This document shows positions 42,608 to 51,621 of a stretch of DNA of 64,000 bases, one piece after another; the first letter of the stretch is position 1, and each line of letters opens with the position of its first letter. Location of the stretch: the NCBI RefSeq assembly GCF_007754425.1, contig NZ_CP037452.1:6923164-6987163 (forward strand). Direction: 5' to 3'. The notes under the pieces are model-generated. The model was not told the DNA's origin. It saw only the letters and a program-made list of their open reading frames with translations, and searched no databases. The position numbers and the translations under genes are program-made. The DNA is from Gimesia fumaroli. Its GTDB lineage: Bacteria > Planctomycetota > Planctomycetia > Planctomycetales > Planctomycetaceae.

Positions 42608-44540
42608 GTGCGCCTGCAAGCGCATTGAATCAGCGAAGTGAAAGTCCTTGCCGAAGTTTGACCTGAACTTCGTAACAGAAGGTAACTGCGTTCTCGTGAG
42701 AGGAGGTGGAGAGCAACCGGATGTGAACGACTAGTCCGTAGGATAACGAACTCGATTCGGCTTTTCGTTGTGGTGAGCCAGCTAGGGAATGGCGAAGCCC
42801 AAGTGACGTCGTGCGAAACTCTGCCGAGTGGGTGCGGGACCGCTGCCAGCGGTTCCGCGACGGTCAGCCCCGTGGTTCAAAACCAGGTCGGTCCCGGGGG
42901 CAACGAGGGGTGGTTGGAGACGGAATGGTCTGAAGGTTTGATGTGATGAAGCAGGGAGACCTGCCCGATCTTAAGGATGGCGTTCATGTGCCGGATTCCG
43001 GATTCTCTGGAGCCGACCGGTACGAAGAGCCAGTTGGGTAGGAGTCAGAGCATCCATATTAGCGAAGAAGCGGGGTAACGCCCGTGGAGCAAAGGGATGC
43101 AGGAAGGTAGATGTGGAATGAACCGAAACAGGGAACAAAAACCGACGCGAGTGCCGTTTGCGGCTAAACAAGTCGGAGAAGCTTCGTCCCGCTGGGACTG
43201 GGTAGAACCATGTGTCTGGACAGACCGCATGTTGACGGCCCTCGAAACGGGGGTGAAAGGAGGCCAATGGTTCAGTCTGATCGATAAAGTCGATCGTGAT
43301 CGAAATTTGTATCAGGCGTTTCGTAGAGTAGCCGCCAACGGCGGTGCAGCTGGTGTGGATCACGTCAGCTGCGAACGCTTCGCCGAGCGATTGATCCCGA
43401 ACCTGAGAAAGCTGTCGCAACAACTGCGGGAAGGAAACTACCAACCGCAGGCAATCCGGCGACAGTGGATTCCCAAGCCGGGGAGCAGGGAACTGCGTCC
43501 TCTGGGGATTCCCACAGCTCGGGATCGGGTGGTGCAGACCGCATTACGCCAAGTGCTGGAACCAATCTTCGAACGGGATTTCGCCGAGCAAAGCTATGGT
43601 TTCCGTCCCGGGCGCGGCTGTAAGGATGCGCTACAGCGTGTCGATACGCTGCTCGAAAGCGGTTACACATATGTGGTGGATGCAGATTTGAAGAGCTATT
43701 TCGACACAATTCCCCACGATAAGTTGATGAATCGGGTCCGGGAGAAAATCAGCGACGGCCAGGTGCTGACGCTGATCGAGATGTTTCTGCGTCAACAGAT
43801 TCTAGATGACCTTGCCGAATGGACTCCCGATCGTGGGAGCCCCCAGGGAGCGGTGATCAGCCCGTTGCTCAGCAACATCTATCTCGATCCCCTCGACCAT
43901 TTGATGGCGGGAGCCGGAATTGAGATGGTCCGTTACGCAGACGACTTCGTGATTTTGTGTCGAACTCGGGAAGACGCCGAGCGAGCTTTGGAGATGGTGC
44001 GGCAGTGGACGGCGGAAGCCGGCCTGACGCTGCATCCGGACAAGACTCACATCGTCGACATGGCCGAGGGGAGCTTCGATTTTCTGGGTTACACTTTCCA
44101 GGGGCGTTATCGCTTCCCTCGAAAGAAAAGTCTCCAGAAATTCAAAGACTCCATTCGGCAGAAGACGAGGCGGACGAACGGGCATAGCCTTCAATGCATC
44201 ATTGCACAGCTCAACCCGACGCTACGTGGCTGGTTCAATTATTTTCAACACTGCCAGCCTTCCACGTATACCATCCTGGATCAGTGGGTTCGCATGCGTC
44301 TGCGAAGTATACTTCGGAAACGTCGTAAAGGCAAAGGTCGCGGACGAGGACACGATCATTTACGCTGGCCCAATGCTTATTTTGCCGAACAGGGACTGTT
44401 CTCCTTGAAACAATCCCATGTTCTGGCCAGTCAATCCTCGCAGAGGTAAAACTACCAACCGGAGAGCCGGATGCGGGAGAACCGCACGTCCGGTTCGGAG
44501 GGAGGGGGGACCGGAAGCAACCGGTCCTTCCTACCCCTAT
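42608..44540 (+). mobile_element. Group II intron, copy 2
   Basis: 1933 bp, aligned to copy 1 with a constant offset of 34870 and no indels. The only difference I find is G at 43541 versus A at 8671. The 5' GTGCG, domain V (44464-44496), domain VI and the 3' CCCCTAT are the same. The left flank is again CCCCTA of the dispersed repeat; the right flank begins with C and is otherwise unrelated to that of copy 1. Identity indicates very recent mobility or gene conversion. I compared the text by eye, so a few missed differences are possible. Confidence 0.93.
43097..44449 (+). CDS. ltrA: Group II intron reverse transcriptase/maturase (copy 2)
   Basis: 450 aa, identical to copy 1 except Ala for Thr in VVQTALRQV (base 43541). 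The RT active site YADD is at residues 280-283; the thumb/maturase region and basic C-terminus are complete and no HNH domain is present. The frame is intact in both copies, so both may be functional. The alternative start at 43118 is equally possible. A long antisense frame at 42971-43444 is a shadow without protein features. Confidence 0.95.
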   Translation: MQEGRCGMNRNREQKPTRVPFAAKQVGEASSRWDWVEPCVWTDRMLTALETGVKGGQWFSLIDKVDRDRNLYQAFRRVAANGGAAGVDHVSCERFAERLIPNLRKLSQQLREGNYQPQAIRRQWIPKPGSRELRPLGIPTARDRVVQTALRQVLEPIFERDFAEQSYGFRPGRGCKDALQRVDTLLESGYTYVVDADLKSYFDTIPHDKLMNRVREKISDGQVLTLIEMFLRQQILDDLAEWTPDRGSPQGAVISPLLSNIYLDPLDHLMAGAGIEMVRYADDFVILCRTREDAERALEMVRQWTAEAGLTLHPDKTHIVDMAEGSFDFLGYTFQGRYRFPRKKSLQKFKDSIRQKTRRTNGHSLQCIIAQLNPTLRGWFNYFQHCQPSTYTILDQWVRMRLRSILRKRRKGKGRGRGHDHLRWPNAYFAEQGLFSLKQSHVLASQSSQR

Positions 44541-44590
44541 CGTTTCAATCGCCAGATTGCATTCGGGTCTGATGGGGAGAGCAGGGGGCT

Positions 44591-45649
44591 TTATGCTGGT
44601 ACTTCTTCGGATTCGTTGAATTCTTCCATGAGTTGATTAACGGCTTCCGACGAACCGAGAGCGAAGACACTGTCGCCGGCGTTGAGGATCGAAGTGCTGG
44701 GGGGCGGCATCTGTGGTGCCTGTCCGGGTCGGCAGATGCCGACGATCATGATGCCTTTGGTGCTGAAATCGGTTTCACTTAATTTTTTTCCGCAGTACGG
44801 ATTGGCCTCATGAATCTGGAGATCAGCAACCTGAAAACCGCCGATATGTTTGCTGGCGACTTCGACGAAATCTTCGACGGCAGGGTGAATCATGAACCGT
44901 GCGATCTTGACGGCGCCACTGCGAAACGGACTGACAACGCGGTTCGCGCCGGCATGTTTGATTTTTTCGCCGGCTTTATCATCACTGGCACGGGCGATGA
45001 TCTGGAATTCGGGATTCAGCATGCGTGCGGTGAGTACGACGTAAACATTATCTGCATCACTGGGTAAAGCGGCAGCGAGGGCTTTTGCGTTTTCAATACC
45101 GGCACTCTTCAAAACAAAGTCATCGGTGGCATCACCATGAATATGGAACCAGCCTTTGTCTTCACAGGCGAGCTGCAGATGCTCTTCATTACTGTCGATC
45201 ACGACGAATGGTTTTTCCCGTTCGTGAAGATATTCACAGATCGATGCCCCCATACGACCAATGCCACACACGATATAATGGTTGTCTAAGTTTGAAATTG
45301 CTTTTTGCATTCGTCGTTTCTCCAGGACTGAACTCATTTGTTGACGAACGATCCACTGACCGAGCTGGGACACACTGTAGGTGAAAATTCCCAAACCAAA
45401 CATGAGATAGAAAATGATAAATATCTTGCCGTTATGCGACAGGCTGACAGGGTCTTCATAACCGACAGTCGTTGCCGTAATCACGATCATAAAGAGACTG
45501 TCGAGCCAGGAAGCGCCTTCGATCAGGCGAATTCCGACCGTTCCAAAAATCGTAAACCCGACCAGCAGAAAGATGATGCGCAGAAAATGTGCCACCGACT
45601 GCTTTTGCTGCTTCGTTTGATTCGTGGATGAGAAGATCTGAAAATACAT
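44591..45649 (-). CDS. Potassium channel protein with RCK (TrkA-N/TrkA-C) domains
   Basis: 352 aa. Two transmembrane helices (FLRIIFLLVGFTIFGTVGI and IFIIFYLMFGLGIFTYSVSQLG) flank a pore loop with the selectivity filter TTVGYEDP (residues 60-67). The TrkA-N Rossmann domain follows (HYIVCGIGRMGASICEYL, about 120-240: VIDSNEEHLQLA, GDATDD), then a TrkA-C domain (about 260-345). The layout is that of MthK/Kch-like ligand-gated K+ channels. The filter has Glu where the consensus TVGYGD has Gly; the signature Thr-Val-Gly-Tyr is intact. It is separated from hpnE by only 10 bp on the same strand, so co-transcription is likely. Confidence 0.9.
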   Translation of the reverse strand: MYFQIFSSTNQTKQQKQSVAHFLRIIFLLVGFTIFGTVGIRLIEGASWLDSLFMIVITATTVGYEDPVSLSHNGKIFIIFYLMFGLGIFTYSVSQLGQWIVRQQMSSVLEKRRMQKAISNLDNHYIVCGIGRMGASICEYLHEREKPFVVIDSNEEHLQLACEDKGWFHIHGDATDDFVLKSAGIENAKALAAALPSDADNVYVVLTARMLNPEFQIIARASDDKAGEKIKHAGANRVVSPFRSGAVKIARFMIHPAVEDFVEVASKHIGGFQVADLQIHEANPYCGKKLSETDFSTKGIMIVGICRPGQAPQMPPPSTSILNAGDSVFALGSSEAVNQLMEEFNESEEVPA

Positions 45650-45659
45650 GCGTCAGAGT

Positions 45660-47120
45660 TTACAGTCTGAAAAGAATTTTGGATAGAATACTTGTATTTT
45701 CCCGAGTCAATAATAGCGATTCCGGCTGTCCCAGGTCACTTAACAGAAACTCAGCCGCCTGTAATCCACTCCGCACGGCGCCTTCCATCGTGGCAGGCCA
45801 GCCGGTAGAAGTCCAGTCTCCCGCGAGATATAAACCTGCCACTTCGGTCCGTTGTGAAGGACGCAGCTGTTCGACGCCGGGCGTCACGGAAAAGACGGCC
45901 TGATGCTCGGTGACCATGCGACTGTGTTTGAGCTGGGCCTGTTTGGTCTCAGGCCAGATCCGGCTCAGTTCCTCTATTACAGCGTCGATGATGTCGGCCT
46001 GTGTCCGTCCCTGTCTGGCTTGTCCGGTCAAGTCATGACTGGCGGAAATCACGATCTGATAATAATAGCCTTGCTCAGTCGACTGCCGCATGATGCGCGT
46101 GCGGTTGAACATCCACTGTGACAGGCAGTCCACGAAGACGGCATGCGGGAGTTTGGTGATCTCGCGATCAAACCAGAGATGCACGCTGGTAATGGGGGCC
46201 GCTTCGAGTTGCTCGATGCCCGCTAAGTGATCATGCCCCTCAAATGATTCAGGCAGCAATTCCAGAACCCGCTGATGGGGTACCGCGATCACAGCCCGTT
46301 CGCAGGCGATTTGTCGCCCGTCGCGCAACTGAACGCCGATGACTCGGTTGTCTTCAAGTTCGATTCGGCTCACGCCGGTTTGCAGGTAGACTATGGCATC
46401 CTGGTCCTGTAGCCGTTTGAGAATGGTTTCCCCGTACAATTGTTCGAGAGGCACCGTGGGAATCAGGACGTTCCAATTGTTGCGGGCACGCAGAAAACCA
46501 TCAACAAAGACCTTGCGGGCATGCGAGAGGCTGATGCGGTCGAGCCGTTCGCTTAACGCGCTGACGAGCACGACATTCCAGAAACGATCGATGGTATTTT
46601 GGGTCTGTTCCTGTTCGGCGAGCCAGGCGGCAATCGTCGGTTCGTTCAGTTCATCGACCGTGGTCAGAGCCAGTTGTTTCAGGCCCCGTGCGAGACCGAT
46701 TTTTTCCTGCCAGGACAAGTAAGAAAGACCACCAAACGCCGGAAGTAAATGCAAGGGCGCGGGCAGCAGGGGATTCGCGGCAAAACGGTTGACTTTAAAT
46801 GGCTGCTCGGTCGAGACCGAACCGGGGGTTTCAGGGCCGATGAAATAGAGCTGTTTTTCTCTGTGGAATGAATCGGCAATGCCGACCGTTTCACAAAAAC
46901 GATTGAACTCGTGACAGCAACCCATACTGACGTGCTGGCAGTTGTCGATCAGGTGTTGTGACTGTTTGTCTTCAAAGGAGCTGGCTCTGCCGCCCAGTCG
47001 GGGGCGCGATTCAAACAGGGTAACGGGGATCTCTCTGTCCGCGAGAGTCACCGCACAAGCCAGGCCGGCCAGTCCCCCTCCGATGATGACAACTTCTGAG
47101 TGTTGGGCTCCCAATGACAT
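45660..47120 (-). CDS. hpnE: Hydroxysqualene dehydroxylase HpnE-like FAD oxidoreductase
   Basis: 486 aa of the amine oxidase/phytoene desaturase family. The FAD-binding VVIIGGGLAGLACAVTLADREIPVTLFESRPRLGGRASSF is at about 10-48, and a C-terminal FAD motif LYLAGDWTSTGWPATMEGAVRSGLQAAEFLL is at about 430-460. The N-terminal DNCQHVSMGCCHEFNRFC segment is typical of HpnE, which reduces hydroxysqualene to squalene in the HpnCDE route. HpnC and HpnD are not in the window, so a carotenoid-type desaturase remains possible. AGGAA precedes ATG 47120. The K+ channel gene follows in the same direction. Confidence 0.85.
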   Translation of the reverse strand: MSLGAQHSEVVIIGGGLAGLACAVTLADREIPVTLFESRPRLGGRASSFEDKQSQHLIDNCQHVSMGCCHEFNRFCETVGIADSFHREKQLYFIGPETPGSVSTEQPFKVNRFAANPLLPAPLHLLPAFGGLSYLSWQEKIGLARGLKQLALTTVDELNEPTIAAWLAEQEQTQNTIDRFWNVVLVSALSERLDRISLSHARKVFVDGFLRARNNWNVLIPTVPLEQLYGETILKRLQDQDAIVYLQTGVSRIELEDNRVIGVQLRDGRQIACERAVIAVPHQRVLELLPESFEGHDHLAGIEQLEAAPITSVHLWFDREITKLPHAVFVDCLSQWMFNRTRIMRQSTEQGYYYQIVISASHDLTGQARQGRTQADIIDAVIEELSRIWPETKQAQLKHSRMVTEHQAVFSVTPGVEQLRPSQRTEVAGLYLAGDWTSTGWPATMEGAVRSGLQAAEFLLSDLGQPESLLLTRENTSILSKILFRL

Positions 47121-47255
47121 TTCCTGACAAACTCAAGTGTTTTAAAGAAAACGACCCGCGCCTGTACATTGGGTCTGTATTTCCGGAGATCTCTGACTTA
47201 GTATGTGAGGATACCGAAAATAAGCTGTGATCCTAGAGGTGACTTTAGTGAAATC

Positions 47256-48014
47256 ATGAAATATTTGGGGATTCAACCGATTCAGCGTTTGTCCACACGC
47301 TGGCTGAAAACGGGGAGAGGTTTTGTGTATCCTCCCCGTTGTTCATTGTGTGGGCTTACCAGAATTTGTTCGGGCACGAACTGTGGCGTTCAAATTGAAC
47401 AAATTGCGCCGGTTGTTGAGCAGGCGTGTGAGCGATGTGGTGTTCCCGTCGGTCCTCATCTGGACACTTCTCTGGGCTGCGCTTATTGCAAAACAGAGCG
47501 TTTTTTGTTTCATCGTGCCGTTGCGCTGGGGAAATATCAGGGGCCATTACGTGAAATCATCTTAAATTTGAAACAAAACCATGGTGCTCATCTGGGAGGG
47601 GATCTGGGGAGCCTGCTGTTCCACCGGAATCAGGAAACCTTCGAGAAACTGGCCTGCAGTCTGGTGATTCCGGTTCCCTTACACTGGACATCGCGTCTCC
47701 ACCGGACGCACAATCCGGCCAGTATCATCGCAGAGGCCCTGTCTGGCCGCTTGCAAGCAAAATACTCCGGGAATATACTCGCGAAACGAAAACGGACTCC
47801 CGCTCAGACCAGTTTGACGCCGTCAAACAGGAGAAAAAATCTGCGAGACGCGTTTGTAATACGCAGACGCAAGCGGTTGGCCGGTCAAACTGTTTTACTG
47901 GTTGATGATGTCATGACGACCGGATCAACCGCCAATGCTGCGACCCGCGTGCTGCTTGAAGCAGGTGCGTCTGAAATCAATGTTGCTGTGATTGCCAGGG
48001 CGCCTGGTTTGTAA
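47256..48014 (+). CDS. comF: ComF family phosphoribosyltransferase-like protein
   Basis: 252 aa from ATG 47256; an in-frame GTG at 47205 is possible. The N-terminus has Cys pairs of a zinc finger (CSLCG, CERCG and CAYCK). The phosphoribosyltransferase domain covers about 110-245, with LVIPVPLHWTSRLHRTHNPASIIAEAL, ILAKRKRTPAQTSLTPSNRRKNLRDAFVI and the PRPP loop VLLVDDVMTTGSTANA. ComF proteins function in DNA uptake in competent bacteria and are otherwise of uncertain enzymatic role; no other competence gene is nearby. Confidence 0.9.
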   Translation: MKYLGIQPIQRLSTRWLKTGRGFVYPPRCSLCGLTRICSGTNCGVQIEQIAPVVEQACERCGVPVGPHLDTSLGCAYCKTERFLFHRAVALGKYQGPLREIILNLKQNHGAHLGGDLGSLLFHRNQETFEKLACSLVIPVPLHWTSRLHRTHNPASIIAEALSGRLQAKYSGNILAKRKRTPAQTSLTPSNRRKNLRDAFVIRRRKRLAGQTVLLVDDVMTTGSTANAATRVLLEAGASEINVAVIARAPGL

Positions 48015-48038
48015 TTTAACCATATAGAATCTCCACAG

Positions 48039-48055
48039 AAAACGGCCGCCGTTTT
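48039..48055. terminator. Short palindromic hairpin between comF and the DUF502 gene
   Basis: AAAACGGCCGCCGTTTT forms a 7-bp stem with a tight CCG loop, directly before GTG 48057. It could terminate comF or affect translation of the downstream gene; the T tract is only the stem itself. Confidence 0.4.
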
Positions 48056-48056
48056 C

Positions 48057-49286
48057 GTGGATACAATAGACAAGGCAAGTACTTCGATGGATTCGAGTAC
48101 AATACCCTCTCCGGATGAGAACCCAGCCATTAAATCGGAGAAAAAAGCCATCGGCACAACCCACCGTTTTTTCCTGAGAGGACTGGCCATCAGCCTGCCT
48201 CCCATTCTGACACTGGTGATCGTCATCTGGGTTTTGGGGGTCATCAACGACTACATCATTGCCCCGACTACCACTACCGTACGGTATTGCATCGCTTACT
48301 TCACCGATGATTCCGAACCGCGGGATGATTTCGTGGAATTGAATAATCTGCCGCCGCTGGAATATTGTCGCGACGATTATCTGATCAGTAAAACTCATCT
48401 CACTCAGGTCGAGGCAATTGAAAAAAAGGCCGGGGTCAATGGGATCGACCGCAATCAAATCATTCCTTATGCCTGGGTTCCGTTTGGGGATCGGGCAGTG
48501 CCTTACGCGGATTATCGCGAAGTGGCCAAGCGCATTCGGGCCTCCGATATGCCCACGACGGCAATGGGCCTGTATATGGAACTGGCGACGACCCGCTGGT
48601 TCAAAAGCCTGTTTCATTTAAGTGCAGTGGCAGTCGCGTTAACGATCGTGGCGTTGTATTTTCTGGGACGTTTCGTGACGGCCCGCATCGGTTCCTGGAT
48701 GGTGCTCAAATTCGAACAAGGTGTACTGGCCCGTTTGCCGGTGGTGAGTAACGTCTATTCGTCTGTGAAACAGGTGACTGACTTTTTCTTCAGTGAGCGG
48801 ACCGTTGATTACAGTCGTGTCGTTGCGGTGGAATATCCCCGGCGGGGAATTTGGTCACTGGGCTTTGTAACCGGTGACAGTATGCTGGAGATGACCGTCA
48901 CAGCGGGCGAACCGTTGGTGGCGATCCTGATTCCGACCTCTCCCATGCCGGTCACCGGCTATACCATGAGTGTTCCCAAGAGTGAAATTGTTGACTTGAA
49001 TATCACCGTTGATCAGGCATTTCAGTTCTGCCTTTCCTGCGGTGTACTGGTGCCCCCTCAGCAGAAAGTGACCGATGAACTGTTGCGAGAAGAACTGGGC
49101 AAACGCTTGTTGGGTGATCGTAAACTGGCCGGCTTCAAAGTGCAAATCGCGCCACCAGAGCCGACCACGCAAACCTCAACGATTGAAGATGAGCACGCGA
49201 CTACGGAAACCAGTCCGGAAGAATCACTGCCCGATCAACCAGATATTCCGGAAGAACCTCAGGAAAAACCACCGGAATCCAATTGA
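48057..49286 (+). CDS. DUF502 family membrane protein
   Basis: 409 aa from GTG 48057; ATG 48087 is a likely alternative. Two long hydrophobic helices: RFFLRGLAISLPPILTLVIVIWVLGVIN (about 38-65) and LSAVAVALTIVALYFLGRFV (about 190-210). Between them an 80-residue insertion separates the family's usual closely spaced helices. After helix 2 comes the DUF502 signature GVLARLPVVSNVYSSVKQVTDFFF...VVAVEYPRRGIWSLGFVTG and LIPTSPMPVTGYTMSVPKSEI. The Glu/Pro-rich tail is disordered. Function unknown; hemC follows 48 bp later. Confidence 0.87.
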   Translation: MDTIDKASTSMDSSTIPSPDENPAIKSEKKAIGTTHRFFLRGLAISLPPILTLVIVIWVLGVINDYIIAPTTTTVRYCIAYFTDDSEPRDDFVELNNLPPLEYCRDDYLISKTHLTQVEAIEKKAGVNGIDRNQIIPYAWVPFGDRAVPYADYREVAKRIRASDMPTTAMGLYMELATTRWFKSLFHLSAVAVALTIVALYFLGRFVTARIGSWMVLKFEQGVLARLPVVSNVYSSVKQVTDFFFSERTVDYSRVVAVEYPRRGIWSLGFVTGDSMLEMTVTAGEPLVAILIPTSPMPVTGYTMSVPKSEIVDLNITVDQAFQFCLSCGVLVPPQQKVTDELLREELGKRLLGDRKLAGFKVQIAPPEPTTQTSTIEDEHATTETSPEESLPDQPDIPEEPQEKPPESN

Positions 49287-49334
49287 CCTGCTGCATCAGA
49301 GCAGATTAAACAAAATGTCTTTAGAAAGTAATTG

Positions 49335-50291
49335 ATGAATCAGACGTCTGAACAACGTCCTCTGCGGATAGCGACCCGTGCCAGCCGTCTGGCGCTCTGG
49401 CAAGCCTATTATGTTGCGGACCTGTTGAAATCAAAATCGATCGAACGCCCGATTGAAATTGTGCATATTACCTCAGAGGGTGATCGAGACCTGACATCCC
49501 CGCTGTCAGAATTCGGCGGGCTAGGTGTGTTTACGCGCGAAGTTCAGAAAGCAGTCCTTGACGGCCGCGCCGATCTCGCCGTTCACAGTTTGAAGGATCT
49601 ACCAACCGAGCAGGCGCCCGGCTTACAGCTTGCAGGCATACCGGAACGAGGCCCGCTGTATGACGTCTTGATCTTTCCGCAAGGTGCGGAAGCGGTGGAG
49701 CAAATTTCTGATTTGCCTGAAGATGCCCGGATTGGAACTGGCAGCCTACGACGACGCGCCCAAATGTTGAATCAGCGTGCGGATCTGCAAATGCTGGAAG
49801 TGCGCGGCAATGTGGAAACACGCCTGAAAAAACTGGATGCGGGTGAATATGATGCGCTCTGTCTGGCGGAAGCCGGTATGGTTCGTCTGGAGTTACTGGA
49901 GCAGCGTACGTCGTTGTTACTGACTCCGCCGGAAGTTTATCCTGCCGTTGGACAGGGGGCGCTGGGAATCGAGTGCCGCGCCGATGACAGCGAAACGGCT
50001 TCTCTCTTGAATGCGATTTCGGATCCGTCGATCAAAGCCGCCACCACCGCCGAGCGAAGCCTGCTGGCGTTCCTGCGTGCTGGCTGCCATGCGCCCATTG
50101 GTGCGTTGTCCCGCATCGAAGACGATATGCTGACACTGGAAGCTGTTGTTTTAAGTGGCGACGGGCAAGAACGGATTACCGCGACCGCCAGTGGGACATT
50201 TGATGAAGCGACCGAAATTGGAATTCAAGCCGCGCAAAAACTGCTTGATGCAGGAGCAGCGCGGCTGATCTTAACAGACGACGCTTCCTGA
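49335..50291 (+). CDS. hemC: Hydroxymethylbilane synthase (porphobilinogen deaminase) HemC
   Basis: 318 aa, normal length. The enzyme polymerises four porphobilinogen units into hydroxymethylbilane for haem. Motifs: RIATRASRLALWQAYYVAD, TSEGDRD, GLGVFTREVQKAVLDGRADLAVHSLKDLPT, GTGSLRRRAQML and RGNVETRLKKLDAGEYDALCLAEAG. The dipyrromethane-binding cysteine is Cys251 in FLRAGCHAPIGAL. ATG 49335 is preferred; a TTG at 49332 lies just before it. It is 48 bp after the DUF502 gene on the same strand, so co-transcription is possible. Confidence 0.96.
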   Translation: MNQTSEQRPLRIATRASRLALWQAYYVADLLKSKSIERPIEIVHITSEGDRDLTSPLSEFGGLGVFTREVQKAVLDGRADLAVHSLKDLPTEQAPGLQLAGIPERGPLYDVLIFPQGAEAVEQISDLPEDARIGTGSLRRRAQMLNQRADLQMLEVRGNVETRLKKLDAGEYDALCLAEAGMVRLELLEQRTSLLLTPPEVYPAVGQGALGIECRADDSETASLLNAISDPSIKAATTAERSLLAFLRAGCHAPIGALSRIEDDMLTLEAVVLSGDGQERITATASGTFDEATEIGIQAAQKLLDAGAARLILTDDAS

Positions 50292-50437
50292 AGGCAGATT
50301 AGCAGGGCGCTCGGAACTCATTTCTGATTCAGTTCAAAATGAATCCGTCAAGTAAGAAACAGTACCTGTAAATTATTTCCCTAATCTTCAAGAAATCGCC
50401 CCACAGGGGATGTCGATTCTGTTTTGAATTTGGGTTA

Positions 50438-50443
50438 TAATCA
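50438..50443 (+). promoter_or_regulatory. Possible -10 element upstream of the citrate synthase-like gene
   Basis: TATAAT is a perfect -10 hexamer 56 bp before ATG 50500. The region where -35 should lie (about 50415-50420, TCGATT) is poor, so the promoter may need an activator or be incidental. Confidence 0.35.
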
Positions 50444-50499
50444 CAAGTGAATGGACTGCCTTAAATTTACCAATTCAGGAAGAGCGGAAGGTTACCGAC

Positions 50500-51621
50500 A
50501 TGGAACGTCACCCTTATCGCCCCGGCTTATCCGGGATTATTGCGACAGAGACTGAGATATCCCAGGTTCAGGATGGATTGACCTATCGAGGGTATCCTAT
50601 TGATGAGTTAGCTCGGGAAGCATTGTTTATCGAAGTGTCTTACCTGCTATTGCACGGTGAGCTTCCCAGTCATGAGCAACTGGCTGATTTTCAAACCCTG
50701 CTGGTTGAAAGTGGCTCTCTTCCCAAGCCCGTCATCGCTGCCGTCCAGGCGATTCCATCCCACATCGATATCATGGAAGTCATTCGCACGGGAGTGAGCC
50801 TGCTGGCGCACTTTGATCCGCAAATGGAATACGGCATGTTCATGTCGGAGGTCTCGAATACGCAATATCTGCTGGCGATGCTGCCTCAGTTGATTTCGTT
50901 CCGATACCATCAGGTTAATGGATCAACGCCGATTGAGCCAAATTTTCATCATTCCTATGCAGGCAGTTTCTGGTATATGCTCAAGGGAGACGAGCCTTCC
51001 CAGCTGGAAGAAGAAGCATTTAACGCTGCTTTGATTATGTACGCGGACTATGGCTTAGCACCTTCTACCTTCGCTGCACGTGTGGTAGCGTCCACGGGAA
51101 GTCCGCTCTATTCCTCAATCTGCTCGGCCATCGGATCGATCAACGGTCAATTGCATTGCAGTTCCGGAGCAGGGGTTCTAGATGCGCTGCAGGAAGCGAT
51201 GTACTCCGGCAATGCTGAAGAATGGGTTTGTCAGGAAATTACCAAAGGCAAACGCGTACTGGGCTTCGAAAGTTCTTCCCACAGAGCCCGAGATCCGCGG
51301 TCGGCTGTTTTAAAAGATTACTGTTCTCAATTAGCGAATGCATTGGGACAGTCAGAGATGGAAACGGCCGCTGATACCATTGAAGACATGATGGGGAAAA
51401 TTCAGAAAGTTCATCCGCGCGTCGAATGGCACGCCAGCCGCCTACTGCATTATCTGGGATTTGAACCAGAACTGTTCACGCCGATTTTTACTGTCTCACG
51501 CTTAGTTGGCTGGATTGCGCACATCATTGAACAGACAGAGAATAATCATCTGTATCAGCCTCTCTCACGCTACGTGGGTATGGACCAGCGAAAATACAAA
51601 CCACTGCCATTACGCAGCTGA
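50500..51621 (+). CDS. Citrate synthase-family protein with altered active-site motifs
   Basis: 373 aa, the length of short bacterial (type I) citrate synthases. Family features are clear: RPGLSGIIATETEISQVQDGLTYRGYPIDEL, LAPSTFAARVVASTGSPLYSSICSAIGSINGQLHCSSGAG and FTPIFTVSRLVGWIAHIIEQ...RYVGM. The catalytic positions differ from the usual motifs. GPLHGGA is GQLHCSSG (His219 kept), GFGHRVY is GFESSSHRAR (His261 displaced), and the catalytic Asp of NVDFYSG is Glu309 in RVEWHAS. It may be a citrate or methylcitrate synthase paralogue with changed activity. Whether a canonical gene exists elsewhere cannot be seen. ATG 50500 follows AGGAAGAGCGGAAGG. Its 3' end overlaps the convergent MMPL gene by 12 bp. 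Confidence 0.85.
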   Translation: MERHPYRPGLSGIIATETEISQVQDGLTYRGYPIDELAREALFIEVSYLLLHGELPSHEQLADFQTLLVESGSLPKPVIAAVQAIPSHIDIMEVIRTGVSLLAHFDPQMEYGMFMSEVSNTQYLLAMLPQLISFRYHQVNGSTPIEPNFHHSYAGSFWYMLKGDEPSQLEEEAFNAALIMYADYGLAPSTFAARVVASTGSPLYSSICSAIGSINGQLHCSSGAGVLDALQEAMYSGNAEEWVCQEITKGKRVLGFESSSHRARDPRSAVLKDYCSQLANALGQSEMETAADTIEDMMGKIQKVHPRVEWHASRLLHYLGFEPELFTPIFTVSRLVGWIAHIIEQTENNHLYQPLSRYVGMDQRKYKPLPLRS

